DNA of 64,000 nucleotides, taken from the NCBI GenBank assembly GCA_018343915.1, contig JABRWF010000003.1, forward strand, positions 4,216,001 through 4,280,000, read 5' to 3'. The notes beneath the pieces were generated by a model. It made no database searches, was not told the DNA's origin, and was given only the letters and a program-made list of their open reading frames with translations. This DNA comes from Agroathelia rolfsii. Taxonomy: Eukaryota; Basidiomycota; Agaricomycetes; Amylocorticiales; Amylocorticiaceae. Shown here piece by piece: positions 19,310-31,644 of this stretch. Positions within the stretch are counted from its first letter, which is position 1. Each line of letters begins with the position of its first letter. The position numbers and the translations under genes were made by a program.

Positions 19310-22300
19310 TTAAATTTCTAACTTGGCCCTATCAAGATCATCTGCAAGTCCTAGCACTTCTCTAGCCATCACACGCACTAGGTCGTCCGAATCCGTCGAT
19401 GCAACATACGATAAGACTACGCGCGCCCGGTTCAAGCTGGTATCCGACAGATCAGATATCCTCGTAGCATTATGATATATGCGTTCGATGCTGGATCGTA
19501 TCAGAAGAGAGAGGAAATGCAGTGCGGCTCTGCGGAGTGGCGGAAGCTTGGAGCTTTTCGAAGTCGGCTGCTCGTCCATGGACTGGGTGGTTTCGGTTTT
19601 GTTTTTTGGTTCAGTATCCTGGGCGTTGGATTCTTTTCTAGGCACAGTCTCTACTTGTAATAGATCAACCATTGCCTCTGAGAGATCGCGATTGTAAGGT
19701 TCGAGAGCGATTGCACTAGCGCCCTCACAATCCGCTAACAGTGAAAGGGCTGAAGTACGGAGAGATGTTGGTAACTGCGTTTCCCTAACCATGGCAAAGA
19801 AGGGCGGGACAAGAAGTTCGACTTCACAGACAAATGATCACCATTGGTTTAATCTATGGGGATGGGAAACAACACAAAACTCACCGTAGAGACCAAGAGC
19901 CTCCCCACATCGATGAATGACTTTTGCTAAAACCTCTCCAATGCGGATTTTCATGTCCAGATCATTTTGACTGAGGTTAGCTGATGGTCTAGTCTGTACG
20001 CCTTCCGTATAGATATTCAACAGGCTTTTGAGGACTTCACTTCCATATCCTTCTACCATTGCTACGAGTCCCTGGACAGCATTTAAAAATATGTAAGAAT
20101 CCTGATCCTGGATCGCCTGTAAGAATATCGAGAGAATAGCGGGGACATAAGCGCTATCTAGCTTGTTCTGTTGCGACTTTCCCTTCCCTGGAGCGCTGGC
20201 CACCAATTGTCGCAGTAATAGTAGACCATGTGCGCGAACTGGTAAGATCGGATCTTGTAGTAGCTTGAGTGCTTTTTGGTAAGTCTCCCGCACATCATCG
20301 TCTTTCTTCGCCCCTTGGGTCGTCTGAGATGGTCCAGCAGCGAGTCTAGCTGTTAGTACCATGCGGGCTTCGCGTGCTGGCTCGCGAGATGGGTGTGATA
20401 GATCGATGATGATAGGTTCAAGAAGGCTGAAGATCTCATTCAAGACAGGTGCCGTACGAGCCGACAGGTCAGGGTTCGCTTCATTTCGAAAGGGTGAGAA
20501 AAGGTGAAATGGAATATGCGACAAAACCCAACCTTCTAGAACAGACAGCAACAGATTAACTGCCGTAGAGGTCATTTCATGGTCGTTATTCCCTTCGGCT
20601 ATGGAATCTTCATCGTCGCTATCCCGCTCGTTTTCAAGATCATTGTGCTCTGGTACGATGCGCAAGTTGTCCAAGGAAAGACTGTTTGAATCTTTCTTTT
20701 CGTCACTTATAACAGGTTCATCTGCTTGCTCTAGAACATGCTTGATAAATGAAAGGATGTGCTCTGGTTTGGTGAGAATATTAGATGACGATTGACCCTT
20801 TGAAAGCCGACTTTGCATCTGCAGGACGAGCTGTAGATATAGCATAATCCTTGCTAAATGTAAGTAATGGAATAAATAATATTAAGTCAATAATACCTCA
20901 TTGGGTCGCCATCTTTGTCGAAATGAGCCTCTTGATAAGCCTCTAACAACTTAATGAACAACGCGGAAGAAACGTCTGCTCGGTCAATCTGTTCTAAATA
21001 GGCCACTAGCCTATTGGGATCCGGACGCAGATTGAGCAGGTTTGATTCGAAATCAAGCTCTCCAGTTTCCGATGCTCTTTTGACATCTTCTGGGGTTAGC
21101 AGACCCAGCGGTCCATCAAAAGGTGCACTGCTGAAGGATTAAAACACACTGAAGACATTGACGAGAATTCACCAACCTTTTTGTGCGTGTGTAACTCCCT
21201 GTGGCATCAACGATCCAGTGTATACCTGACGATTGAGTAACGACGTTCCAAAGGCCGATGACGCCTTCTTCGGCCACGACAATTTTTCCCCAACTTGAAA
21301 GAAGAGCCATCACAGTCTGGTGGGAGGCAGGATCTGCAGTTTTCGTATCCCGCAGCTGCTCAGACAAAGCGTAAAGTTCCGTGAAGATGGGCGTCAGTAA
21401 GCATGGAATCAATGTAGGCGACGGATCGGTGTTAGTTATCAACTTGGCAAGTAATCGCACGGCTTCGTCAGCCGGAATTTGGTTCACATCTGGGTTTTCA
21501 TTCGAGGTAACTTCGCCGAGGCTATTGGAAGAAACATTGATAAAAGAAGAGTGTAACTTTGGGATCAGGGCGTGGGAGGTGTATTGGAAAGTTGGGTGCG
21601 TCGGATCGAGCATTCGGGAGATAGAGAAAGCCATCGCCCTAATGTAAGCTTCTGGATCGGAACCGCCAAGGATTTTAAGTAATATGGGAGAAATATGGCT
21701 CAAGTAATCCTATCTCTATCTTGGTATTAGAAACTCCATTGGCGTAGAAAGAGCCCTACCTGTGGTGCCATACCCAATGGAGGGGTTGTAAGTATCTTGC
21801 TAATGTGTTCGAATTTATCGAGAGGTGCTGAATCTTCTACATCTGGGTCTTCACCCAGTACAACGGTACAGAGCCCTTTGATCCCTTCAGGCCGCAGTAA
21901 TTGTCTGCTAAGCAGAAAGGAGCATGTTTTCTGTATGTGAAGTACAAATGGTTGTGAAGACGATGATAGATCGCCTAGAGCTGTCATGGCCTGGGAAGGC
22001 GGAAGACTTTTGAAAATTGAGTAAATGAAAAACAAGGGTGGTGGAGAGCTATTTACACAGATAAAAGGTGCAATACCAGCGGCCTAACTTCATGCAACGG
22101 CTGCATAGCTTCTGTTGCCATAGATGGAGGAAGCCATCCCAGAGCTATACACGGCTTCAGAAAATCAGGCAGGTACCGATTAAGAATAGTCGTCGTGACC
22201 CATGTCGCAGGTAGATGCGCTTGGATGTCTTGGGGATAGAGGAGCTTCACAAGTCTGCGAGTAGTCGACGACAAGAGTTCGAAATCCGCAGGTGCCGATG

Positions 22301-22763
22301 TCAAATCGATTATATTGGGTCCTGGCCGAGAAGCTTTTGCATGACTTTTGGGCCATGACGCTGACACACGCACAAGGAGCGCCTCAGAGCACCATCTGAA
22401 ATATATTGACAGCAGCGTGCGTAGTATTGCCAGATCTCGTGTTCCAATAACAGCATCCTCCGGGGCTGATGAAGCAGAGCTGGATGGTTCTGCGTCTACT
22501 GGTCGAGTATCTTGCTCATCGCTGAGCAAACTTTGAACTTGACAAACAATATTGAGTGCCTCCAAGGCCGTATGAAGCTGTGCATCTTCCAGTGAAGTTG
22601 GTAGCAGTTTGTCAGGATCCCCACGTCTGGCATGATATTCACGTAATCGTAGAAGAAGGATATCCAAGATTCCTGTTGTGTTAGACGTTCTTGATATGTC
22701 CTCTGATACAGCCAAAACGCTGCCAGCATGCAATATGGTAGCGAGCTCTGCGTTTTGCTTCAT
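19310..22763 (-). CDS. rtp1: RTP1/TANGO6-like HEAT-repeat protein
   Basis: A long all-helical protein (about 1,000 residues) from at least five exons. The conserved C-terminal core is visible: VPAILSIFLQAIQDQDSYIF, LNAVQGLVAMVEGYGSEV, and KIRIGEVLAKVIHRCGEALG, followed by PLRRAALHFLSLLIRSS. These match the RTP1 C-terminal domain of yeast Rtp1 and metazoan TANGO6. Rtp1 takes part in assembly and nuclear import of RNA polymerase II; TANGO6 was found in a secretion screen. Acidic low-complexity linkers (ENERDSDDEDS, and Ser-rich PSSSASSAPED) separate helical blocks. The start at 22763 (MKQNAELATILHAGSVLAVS) is preferred; an upstream in-frame ATG at 22847 would add 28 basic or hydrophobic residues. 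The stop codon is at 19310. Confidence 0.82.
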
Positions 22764-23013
22764 ATCGAACAAAACTGCTACAGGTTGACTGACGTTGAAG
22801 CACAAATGTCGGAAATCCAGATGTTTGTAGCGGCGGCGTCGCGACAAGTGTGCTTGAAAGAGTTCAGATCAAGTTTGCATGACATCAGCCAGACTTTTAA
22901 ACTTGTTTATCTGGTCGCCTTATATAACGTTCCTACGCAACTCATGTCAGACAGATTACAAAATTACAGATTCAGTATATGTACTAAAATCTAAACTTGA
23001 TTCGATTCAAAAT

Positions 23014-24384
23014 CTAATGTGTGGCAGCCGGCAGGAGAGCCTTCTTTGTAATCTCATAAATGCGCCTCTGAGACATGAACAGAATAGCGGCGGTGAGGAC
23101 ACTCTGGGTCAGCTTACTGCCAATACCCTTGTATAAGCCATGGATGCCCTCTTCCCGAAGGATGGTGACTATAGCGTCATAAGAGGACTAAAAGATAGTT
23201 ATTATGTCAATGGGCGACTTTTTGAGGATAACCTTGAATGCTCACTTTGTATTTGGCTGAGTGTTGACGGCCAGCTTGTAAACGGCTCTTGACAACACTA
23301 CGACACGATAAGCACTTGGATGATAATCTACGTCAAAGGAAAGGCTCACATGTAAGGATAAGTGGATGCCGATGCAACTGTCTCTTTGCTTTAGCATACA
23401 ACGCTACAAGGTTTAATTGAACATACATACTTAGCTTAGAAATAGCTCCCAACAGGAAGAAATCCCAATCGGTGAGGACCGCAACAGCAGCGGCGACCCC
23501 AGACTTCCTTAGTCGTTCAGTCCTCTTCTTCACCAGCAAGTTCTTCAGCTGTTCAAACACCGTGTATTGGATGACTGGATTAACGACCAAGATCAGAGCA
23601 GGTCCTATGCCCCTCCAGAATGCACCGATTCCGTCCTGCGCAATAAGACGCTCAACCGTTTGGATGAATCCGAGGCGTTTTGGATTTGATGCTGGAGTGC
23701 TGGAACCGGCAGATTCTGACGATCGTGAAGATTCCATGGTTTCGACGGCCTGTGCTGTTTGGATAACCCAGAAAGGGTTGACGGCCACTGAGGTAGCCGA
23801 GCCTAGGACAAAAAAAAGAAACATGAATCCATGCGAACTTATTTTGGAGTCGACATGTTTACCGGCAATGATACCAGTCAAGATGGATTGCATGGTGGAT
23901 AGGCTCTTGGAATCTGACTTTAAGAGGATCGCGCCTTTGGTGCGTTCATAGAAGTAATAGTAGACTCTGCGGTGGGAATAAATCATTCACTGTTCAAGAC
24001 ATATATATATAAGAAAACATACCCATTGGTGACAGCAATCCCTAGGAGACTTGAGTTCAAGCCGCTATAGAGGCCCAAAACACCTTCTCTCTTAATGATA
24101 TCAACAATAGCCTGGTAAGTGGACTAATATCCCGGGGATTTCAAGTTAGCTAATTCAGTTAGAACATATGGCTTCAATTGAGAAAAGCAACCTGCCTTGT
24201 GCTCTTTCTTGGTCTCGACTGCAGCACGAGTTGACAAGAATATAAGAGGGCTAGATGTACATCAAGTCAGAGGTTAATAAGTGCATTCGGTTCTGACTAT
24301 TCGGGCTGACTAGGTTGCTGCCATTGCTACCATGCCTCCGACGGCACCAGCCATAGAGTGAATAGCAGAATCGCTAACTGGCAT
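23014..24384 (-). CDS. Peroxisomal ATP carrier, PMP47/ANT1 type (mitochondrial carrier family)
   Basis: A multi-exon member of the mitochondrial carrier family, about 330 residues. The start is MPVSDSAIHSMAGAVGGMVA at 24384. Repeat 1 carries a carrier signature in degenerate form, and VYYYFYERTKGAILLKS follows. Repeat 2 has SVAVNPFWVIQTAQAVE, then GIGAFWRGIGPALILVVNP. Repeat 3 ends GIHGLYKGIGSKLTQSVLTA and FMSQRRIYEITKKALLPAAT. The second-repeat NPFWV and the SKL/TQS context are typical of PMP34/PMP47, which exchange ATP, AMP or CoA-type nucleotides across the peroxisome membrane for fatty-acid activation. A Ser-rich insertion (ESSRSSESAGSSTPASN) lies in the second repeat loop. Stop at 23014. 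The gene is followed downstream on the same strand by RTP1. Confidence 0.87.
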
Positions 24385-24774
24385 ACTGAATCAGGTCTAT
24401 ACAAGGTGAAGGTACTAAGGCAAGTCGGTGAGATGGTTGGATCTATGCAGGACGTTGGAGTGACATGAGCATGTGCGACCCCGCCGGTCATTTCAATGAC
24501 GCTTAGTTGTTTGCGGGCATCCGCTGGCCAAGAAACACGTGCGTCTCGGCTTCAGTTATATCCGTCCCCGGACTTAGACCCCTCCACATTGTCAACATCT
24601 TTTTCATGTGCAACCATGCGTGCATGTGCTAGTGTTCATGATGAATTGATCTTGAACTAATTTAAACAAATACAATGACCATCCATAATAACTTATTTAT
24701 GCCTTGTTCATGGAGGACCATGACAGAATATGAAAAATTTGGAGGAAATCAAAAAAAGTATTCTGACGAGCCCA
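24385..24774. other. Intergenic: carrier promoter and E2 3' UTR
   Basis: 390 bp between the carrier start and the E2 gene stop. No coding feature is seen; the part near 24385-24560 should contain the carrier promoter. Confidence 0.45.
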
Positions 24775-27700
24775 TCACGCGCTCGAAGAACCTGCTTCGA
24801 TAGCGCCTGTTGTCTCGAGTTGTCCTAACAATTTCTTGAGCTCCTCTATATCCCTATGGAAGTCGTTCGTGGATTGATGGTTCTCATGCCTGCCGTAACC
24901 ACCACCATCGGGCAACGTTGGCTTTCTGTCATCTTCGGCCAGCCATTTATCCAACTGCGCGGAGATGGATTTGGCTTTCAAACGGAAGTGGGTACGGATG
25001 ACGTCTCCAAAGGGATCGGGTGGATTTTTCAAGTTGCCGAGCATCTATAGCAATCATTCATTCATTAGAGCTTCGATACTGTTGATAACGCAAAGAGAAC
25101 ATGACACTGACTGCTGCTTTGACGACCATCCGCCTCACATTCTTAGAGTCTGTTTGGCGTAAGTAAGCCATCAGAGATAGATGTGACTGATACCCACAAG
25201 CTAAGGATTGCGGCGTTCCACCATCGTTGGCCCAGCTTGGCTCGTTGAGATACGGTTCATCGCACAAAATCATGGACTGTATGGAAACCAAGACCTAAAT
25301 GCACGGATGTTAGCCATGTGGAAACGATAGGACTCATGGTTATCATAGTTCGCACCTGCAACAAAGTCGATTTGCCTGCGACCCAGCCAGGCCCAGACCA
25401 TGTTCCCAGTAGTGAAAGACAAACTTTACCGTCCTGAAAAGCCGGTCAAAAAAAAAAGAAAATCAAGACAGGCAGTGTTGGCGGGGCGGGCTCACGGCGT
25501 ATCTAAAATGTATATGTTTAACATGCAAAGTCTATTCAAAGGACACAAATCAAGACTTACAAGTTAGGGTTGAAACGAAACTTCCCTCCATGCGTCTGCA
25601 GTATTTCATGAGTTCTCTTATGAGATGATAACGAAAAGAATATATGCGTACGGTCATATATTTGACATTTGGGGGTTGTGAGTTGTACGACGGTCCGAGG
25701 AAGATATCAAACAGGAAGCTGCATAGCGAAGTCTTGTAACTCAGCAGCTCTTACACGAGAAATATCCTCATACCATCCATTGTAATATCTAGTTACATCA
25801 GTTGAGATACAAGATCAAGAAATCAAGTTGCTTTACTTACGGGGTACCTTCTGGGCCTGTGATGAGCGCCTTAATGATATCAACCCGAGTATCATCTACG
25901 CGGAGGAAGACAGACGAATTCCATGCTACAGGTAGGTTCGTAGTGAGCACAGCAAGCTACGTCAGAGGTGAGAAAAACAAGATATCAAGCATCTTAGTTA
26001 GAACCTTCACCTCTTTCGCTATTGAAAGCGACCTCTTGGGTATATCAGACCCGGCGAGCGCGCGTGCGTCGTTGCTGTAGTAGAACATATAATGCGGCAC
26101 CTCGTCTTCTCCGTTGTTGTCTTGGCTAGGGATGGTAAGATCACAATATTCGAATCTAACTTTCGTGGCCCAGTCTTCATATGTCTTCATCACAACTGCT
26201 TCCGTATCCCCAGCAGACACGATATAATCGTCAGCGGTAGTGTCGTTGCCCGTGATAATCTTAGGCAAAGAAGCGTGTAACTTGTTGACGAACGCTTCTC
26301 CTTTCGTTTCTCGGAGAGATCTATCAATCGCCTTCGCCGTAGAGATAATGCGATTGCAGAACTTCGCTAGCTTCAAGTTTTCATCCGCAAGAATGCCAGT
26401 CTCCTTGGCTTTTCCTTTGCTGTTAGCTGTCATGCGCTTTTCTTCTTCCGTCATTTCAGTCTGCTCAGGTTCGGGTGCTTTGATCCCTTCAAGACCCTTG
26501 AGAGCGGCCCGGGCCTGAATGACAAGTGCCTCTAGGAGTTCTCGTGGAGAGGAGCTGCCTTCGTAACTGTCACAAGAACGATATTAGGTGGAGTTATGAA
26601 GCCATCCAGTTGAGCATACATACACAAATAACTTCTCTCGAGCTTTTCCACTGGATGCGTTCTTGGTCGAAACGGAACTTACAGAAGTGACAGTCATAAT
26701 CGGCATCGCCATCATGGACGCAAGAGCTTCATGATTAGATATCGTCTAGATTACACACCAAACATGTATCAGATGAGTTTTCAAACTGTAGAAAAAAAAA
26801 CAATCTACCTCAAGCCACTCGAATAACTCAAAATACAGCACCGAGCGATCCGACATGTCTGTCAGAGAGTCATTTCTCAAGAGCGTGCTGCAGATATAAT
26901 TAAAGCGACGACGCAAATGGGCCAGACCCGTGGGATGAACGAGATAATCACTTGTACGGCCTCCCCCCGGGCGGTGTAGAGATGGAAGGAAGACACGAAC
27001 TTCGGCAAGCAGCTGGCCAAACTTCTTGTCTTTGGTGCGCTGCATGTCCAAAGCTCTCGATTGGCCGCTTAACTAGTAGTAGTAGCGTCCGCATCACCTT
27101 CAAATGCGTCTACAGTCGGGGGAAGGGAGGATGAATGATACTCACGTCTTCTCTTGCATTGCCAGCATACCCAATGCCACCCTTGGACTTTTTACCTGAA
27201 GACACCGGCATATAGTCATCGTCTTCGTCGTAGTCCACGCTAGGGGAGGGTGTTGGTTTGACTTCAATCCGGCGCTTTTTTGTGCTGCGCTCCACAGGAG
27301 ACGAATCATCGACATTCGAAACCGTATCTGAAAACTTTTGTTCCAGCATTGAAAGTCCAATTCCAAGCATTACGCCTTGAATATCAGGACTAAAAGGAAA
27401 TGTTAGTCATATATTGATGACTGTGGCATAACTGGATGTTTGTTACCAATGGAAGAGTATGTCATTGTCAGAATCACTCTTAGGCTTTGCTTGTTTTTCA
27501 TCAATCGGTTCACCACAAGCAAAACAGAAAGCGGCGCGACAGGAACGGCATTCTTTCCTCAATATCTTTTTCAGCTGAGCCACATACGTCGAAAATTCTG
27601 GCTGAAAAAAATGCGCGAGGATAGCTGTGAGAATACATCTCCAGATAGAATGCCTATGATGAAGCTTACAAAAAGCGCGAAAAAATGTGTCTTTTGCCGG

Positions 27701-28606
27701 GTTATAGAGTATCCGCATTTCTGTGGACAGGCGCATGTCCCTTGACTGAGTTGGTTGTAGAGAGAGAACAAGAACGCTTGTTCGCCGCCCTCTGGACACC
27801 CCTTCATCCATTGGCCCTGGGTCATGATGTTTACGCGTTCATTGGCCTCTGGGATGAATGCAGTCTCGGGCGCCTCCTCGACCTCAATAACTTCTTCACG
27901 TCGATCCTTGGAGAAAAATATTCCTGGAACAGTCATAAATAGGGTGAATAAATCAGTAAAATGGCTGCGCACCAGAGTAAGGGTCTGAGTCAACTATCGT
28001 CTTAGTAGTGGGTTCGAACTGGGCATCGTTATCAGAATCGTAGTCCATAAATTGATCCTCTGTCCAACACGGCTTTCAGGATGACATAGATAAGTGGCAG
28101 CCATGAAGAGAATACAGACCGTCATCTCCATCCTCAACTCCATCTCCGTCTTCCTCGTCGCTGGCATCGTCATCAGGCGTCTAGCAGATTCGTCAAAATA
28201 CAAAGTGGCGTAAACACTCAGCGACCAACGCGTATACGTACCGCAAGCCTGGTAGAGCGTTTTGTATTGGACGAGGAAGACGCGGATACAGTGCCCATGA
28301 TAATATCCGCGCCTTTCTCTGGTTCGTCAACGACATCATTGAATTGGCCATCAAAGATGCGTTCTGCAGCCTGGAGGGAGAAACAAGATTCGTATGTACA
28401 CAGTAATGATGTCAGAATCGGTATACACACCTGCATTACATCCTTGTATTTCCTCAGCGCAGCCCTTGCTTGCGGACGGGTCGCGCCCTAGCGTACGGAG
28501 TAGTGGAATGGCATTTGGAAATTAGCATTTCTCAAGAGGGAGCCACTCCATCTAACTTAAATTGATTCCGTACCATTTCGACGAGCTGTTCAATCTCTTT
28601 CTCCAT
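24775..28606 (-). CDS. BIRC6/UBE2O-type ubiquitin-conjugating enzyme with N-terminal UBA and Cys-rich module
   Basis: A large multi-exon gene. The N-terminus (MEKEIEQLVEM spliced to GATRPQARAALRKYKDVMQA) is a UBA domain. Acidic linkers follow (DEEDGDGVEDGDD, DYDSDND). A cysteine-rich part reads CACPQKCG, then KECRSCRAAFCFACGEPI, a C-x2-C-x4-C-x2-C pattern like half of an IBR zinc-binding domain. The C-terminal third is an E2 fold of the BIRC6/UBE2O class: SSVFLRVDDTRVDIIKALI, TGPEGTP, SFLFDIFLGPSYNSQPPNVK, then GGKFRFNPNL, and the active-site cysteine in DGKVCLSLLGTWSGPGW. The end is ELKKLLGQLETTGAIEAGSS. It probably transfers ubiquitin directly to substrates and may be an E2/E3 hybrid, which is an inference from the architecture. 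Small introns interrupt the UBC fold at several points. Confidence 0.82.
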
Positions 28607-29252
28607 GATAACAGGAGAAAAACACTAGCGTGCTTCTAGCTGTGAGAAACAATGCTATTATCTCCTGGAGTTCTATCTGCCTTATGAATCGACAAGCCAG
28701 ATGAAGGGAGCTGTGTGCGCGTGTGCTGAATGAGGAAGGGTCGCAACTCGTGAGTTCGTCACAGCACCATCCATTCATCGTATTCGGTCCGAGAACACCG
28801 GTGGCAGCAACAAATAACAACGACACAGCATACTAGTAATCATCGCTTTGAATCGACATGAGAGCGATGGCTATGTTTCGCAAATGCACATGCATTGCAT
28901 TCAAGAGCGGTAAACAACTACACATGGATATTGGGCAACCAAACCAGAAGAAATTGAATTTAACAAGTGAAGAAAAAAAGAAAGAAAGAATCAAGATGCC
29001 CGATAGAAATGAAGATCTAAAATCTGACAACTTGAAGTGCGAACGGTCAAAAAAGGGTAATAAAATAGACTGAAACGGAAGAAAGAAGATAAATGACATT
29101 TGGCGATCTGAGAAGGTACGCGAGAAAGGAGCGGTACATACAAGTCCTATATCCAACGCAAAAAAATCAATAGGAGATAACAGTAAGATCAAGTCAGTAG
29201 CAAAAAAAGAGCCGGCAATAACCCCTTGAGCAGGTCAACCGACCCAAAGAAA
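28607..29252. other. Intergenic, no gene seen
   Basis: Contains the E2 promoter side and the OPY2 3' UTR. Open frames on either strand here are T-rich or A-rich and have no family resemblance. Confidence 0.45.
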
Positions 29253-31196
29253 TTACGCCTTCTTGTGTGGATAATTCATTTTAGCTTCTGTGCTATCAAA
29301 CCCAAGAGGATAGGATGACAGATCGCTGGTTAGTGCGAGCGTGTCGAGACTTGCGCGTTGCCGGCCCGCGACACTGCTGGGAGGAGGGTTGGAAGGAGCT
29401 GGCTCTGAAATGCCGTCTTCGATCTGGAATGTGAATGAGCCCAGGCCAGAAGAAGCATTTGATGCAATTGAGAGTCCCAGCTGTTGTCTACTGGGAGGCG
29501 TCAACGGCGAAAGTGCTGCTGACTCTTCCTCATGTTCAGTAGTTGGTGGATGAAGAGAGTTGATGTTCTGGGATGTTTGTTGAGCTGGTGTGGCTGTGAA
29601 AGACTGTTCCGCGAGCGGCGAGCGAGGTGGTGAGCGGATCGGGCGGTTGGAGATCGGAGAAGGCGGTACGAAGGTGAAAGCGCCTAGAACCGAGTCCGTA
29701 TCGGAGAGACCTGTGGCAGCAGTAGCAACGGACGAAGATGAAATTCTGCGGTTAAGACTCATTCCTTGAGCGTGAGCCAGGGCAAACATTTGTTGTTCTT
29801 CGAACGTTGACTCATGAGGTTCGTTGCTTTGAGGAGTAACAATCCTTGCCATGGTGTTCCTGAATGTACTCGAACCGTTGGACGCCATTCTGTTCAACCC
29901 TACATTGACCCTAGTCGCACTGCTAATGTCGATAACCGAGCCCGCCTGGGTGCTGATACTGGATGGACGACTTCCTGAGTCATGGGGTACCCAAGGCATG
30001 CGAGGTTGCCTAATCAAGTTATTATCCGAGTGCCCGGGTGAGGGTGAGCCAAACGTGGTGGTGGATGCGTGATCGTCGGAGAATGGATTTCCATGTGCCG
30101 CTTCACTCTCATCCTCCTCTGAAACTACATCAGCTGGCGTAAAAGACGTGGCCGCAAGAGGCGAGCGGCCTGAGGGACGTTTCAAAGAAGGTGTCCGCGA
30201 AGATGCAGGTGTACCAGGTTGAGATGATGGTGTTTGGACCATCTCAGCCTTGTGAACGCCAAGTACCTGCCTTACTGCGGATTGCTGACTAACAATGACG
30301 GGTGCCTCGTTCAAGAATTCGCTCGAGAAACTGGCTCCAGACATGTAGGAGTTCCGGTGATCCGCACCCGTAACGCCCGAGCGGACAGACAAAGCTTGTG
30401 GACTGCCTGTGCGAAGCTCGTCCCGCGACACATTGACATGATCTAAATTAAGATCTGGCGAACGAGCGGGTCGCTGGGGCGCTGAAGATGTCGAAGACAC
30501 ACCACCAGAGCTACGAGCAGCCTCGGTGACCGAATCTCCTGCACCATACAAGGCAATAGGAATGACGTTGGGTGCATTCCCTTCGCTGGAGGTCGTATCA
30601 ATGGTATGATGATCGGAGAATGGGTTGCTTTGAGCAGATGCCCTGACTTCATTATAGGGACGGTCCGAGCCCGATTCGGGATCAAGGTCGATGGTGGTGT
30701 TCGAATTAGGATATACACGGACATTGACATTGTGCACGCTGGGAGGCGGTGTTGGTTTTTCCAGGGGATCAGGCCTGCTGAGTACATCTACCGCATTTGC
30801 GGGAACATCTGGTTTAGCTTGGGCCGCAGCGGCAGCTTGTCTTGTTGCGATGAGACGACGGCGATACCAGAGGAAAAGAATAACGGCTCCCGTCAGGAAA
30901 ATGAGGACTCCAATAATGGCGCCTGCGAGTGCGCCCTTGCTGACACCACCTCCACCGGACGATGTGGTCACTGTGTGGCATTGGAAGGTGGCACAGGAAG
31001 TACAAGACCTTTTTGTTATTGATCAAGCCCGCTATCAGGTGTTGTGAAGCCAGAAAGGACGATAGAGAAAGACGTACTGTGCAATTTGAACACAGACTTG
31101 GTTCGACGGACAGTCACAGACCGGGCTTTGATTCTCACAACTCACACAACCGCGCTCATCCAACACCGCACGACCGAGGAGGCCGTCTAATTGCAT
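29253..31196 (-). CDS. opy2: OPY2-like single-pass membrane anchor
   Basis: Two exons. The short extracellular domain begins MQLDGLLGRAVLDERGCVSC and reads CDCPSNQVCVQIAQ, spliced to SCTSCATFQCHTVTTSS; its spaced cysteines match the Opy2 family. A transmembrane helix follows (GALAGAIIGVLIFLTGAVIL), then FLWYRRR as stop-transfer signal and a cytoplasmic tail of about 530 residues. The tail is Ser/Pro-rich and low-complexity, with repeated short motifs such as NPFSDHH/NPFSDDH and several SPPRSP-type sites. In yeast, Opy2 anchors the Ste50 adaptor at the plasma membrane in the HOG/MAPK pathway. The NPFSD motifs are possible docking or endocytosis sites. The start at 31196 is the first in-frame ATG before the cysteine domain; no classical signal peptide is present. 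Confidence 0.78.
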
Positions 31197-31644
31197 GCCA
31201 GAAAAGAGAGAGAAAAGGGAGAGAAAGGAACGTAGTAGTCGAGTTAGTCGAGTCCAAGGATTCAAGAGAGGCTTGTTGTCTTAAGCAGCAGCAGGCCTGA
31301 TGGACTCCCTGGAGACGGTGGACGAAGAAAGGCAAGAGAGGAATAATACGCCCGCCAACTGAAAGAAAGCGAGGGTACGGACCTACGCCGGTTCTGGGCC
31401 CTTTCCCCGGCCGATGTGACGTTGTGACCGATGTCACACGCTGCATACAGCCACCGTGCCTGATATATATAAGTTAGCATCACGGATTTATCAAAGATTT
31501 CTCATAGCCACCGCTTGTATTTGTGCCATATCAGGCCACATGTCACCGTATTAATTATTATTAATTTTTGCTATAAATGCTCCATCCATCTTTTACATCC
31601 ATCTATCATCGTCACGTCCTATTCATCTCTGGGCCAGTAGCATC
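31197..31644. promoter_or_regulatory. Divergent promoter region between OPY2 and CAF16
   Basis: 448 bp between the two start codons. It has TATATATA at 31462-31469 and a TATAAAT at 31572-31578, the latter 67 bp before the CAF16 ATG. Confidence 0.45.
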
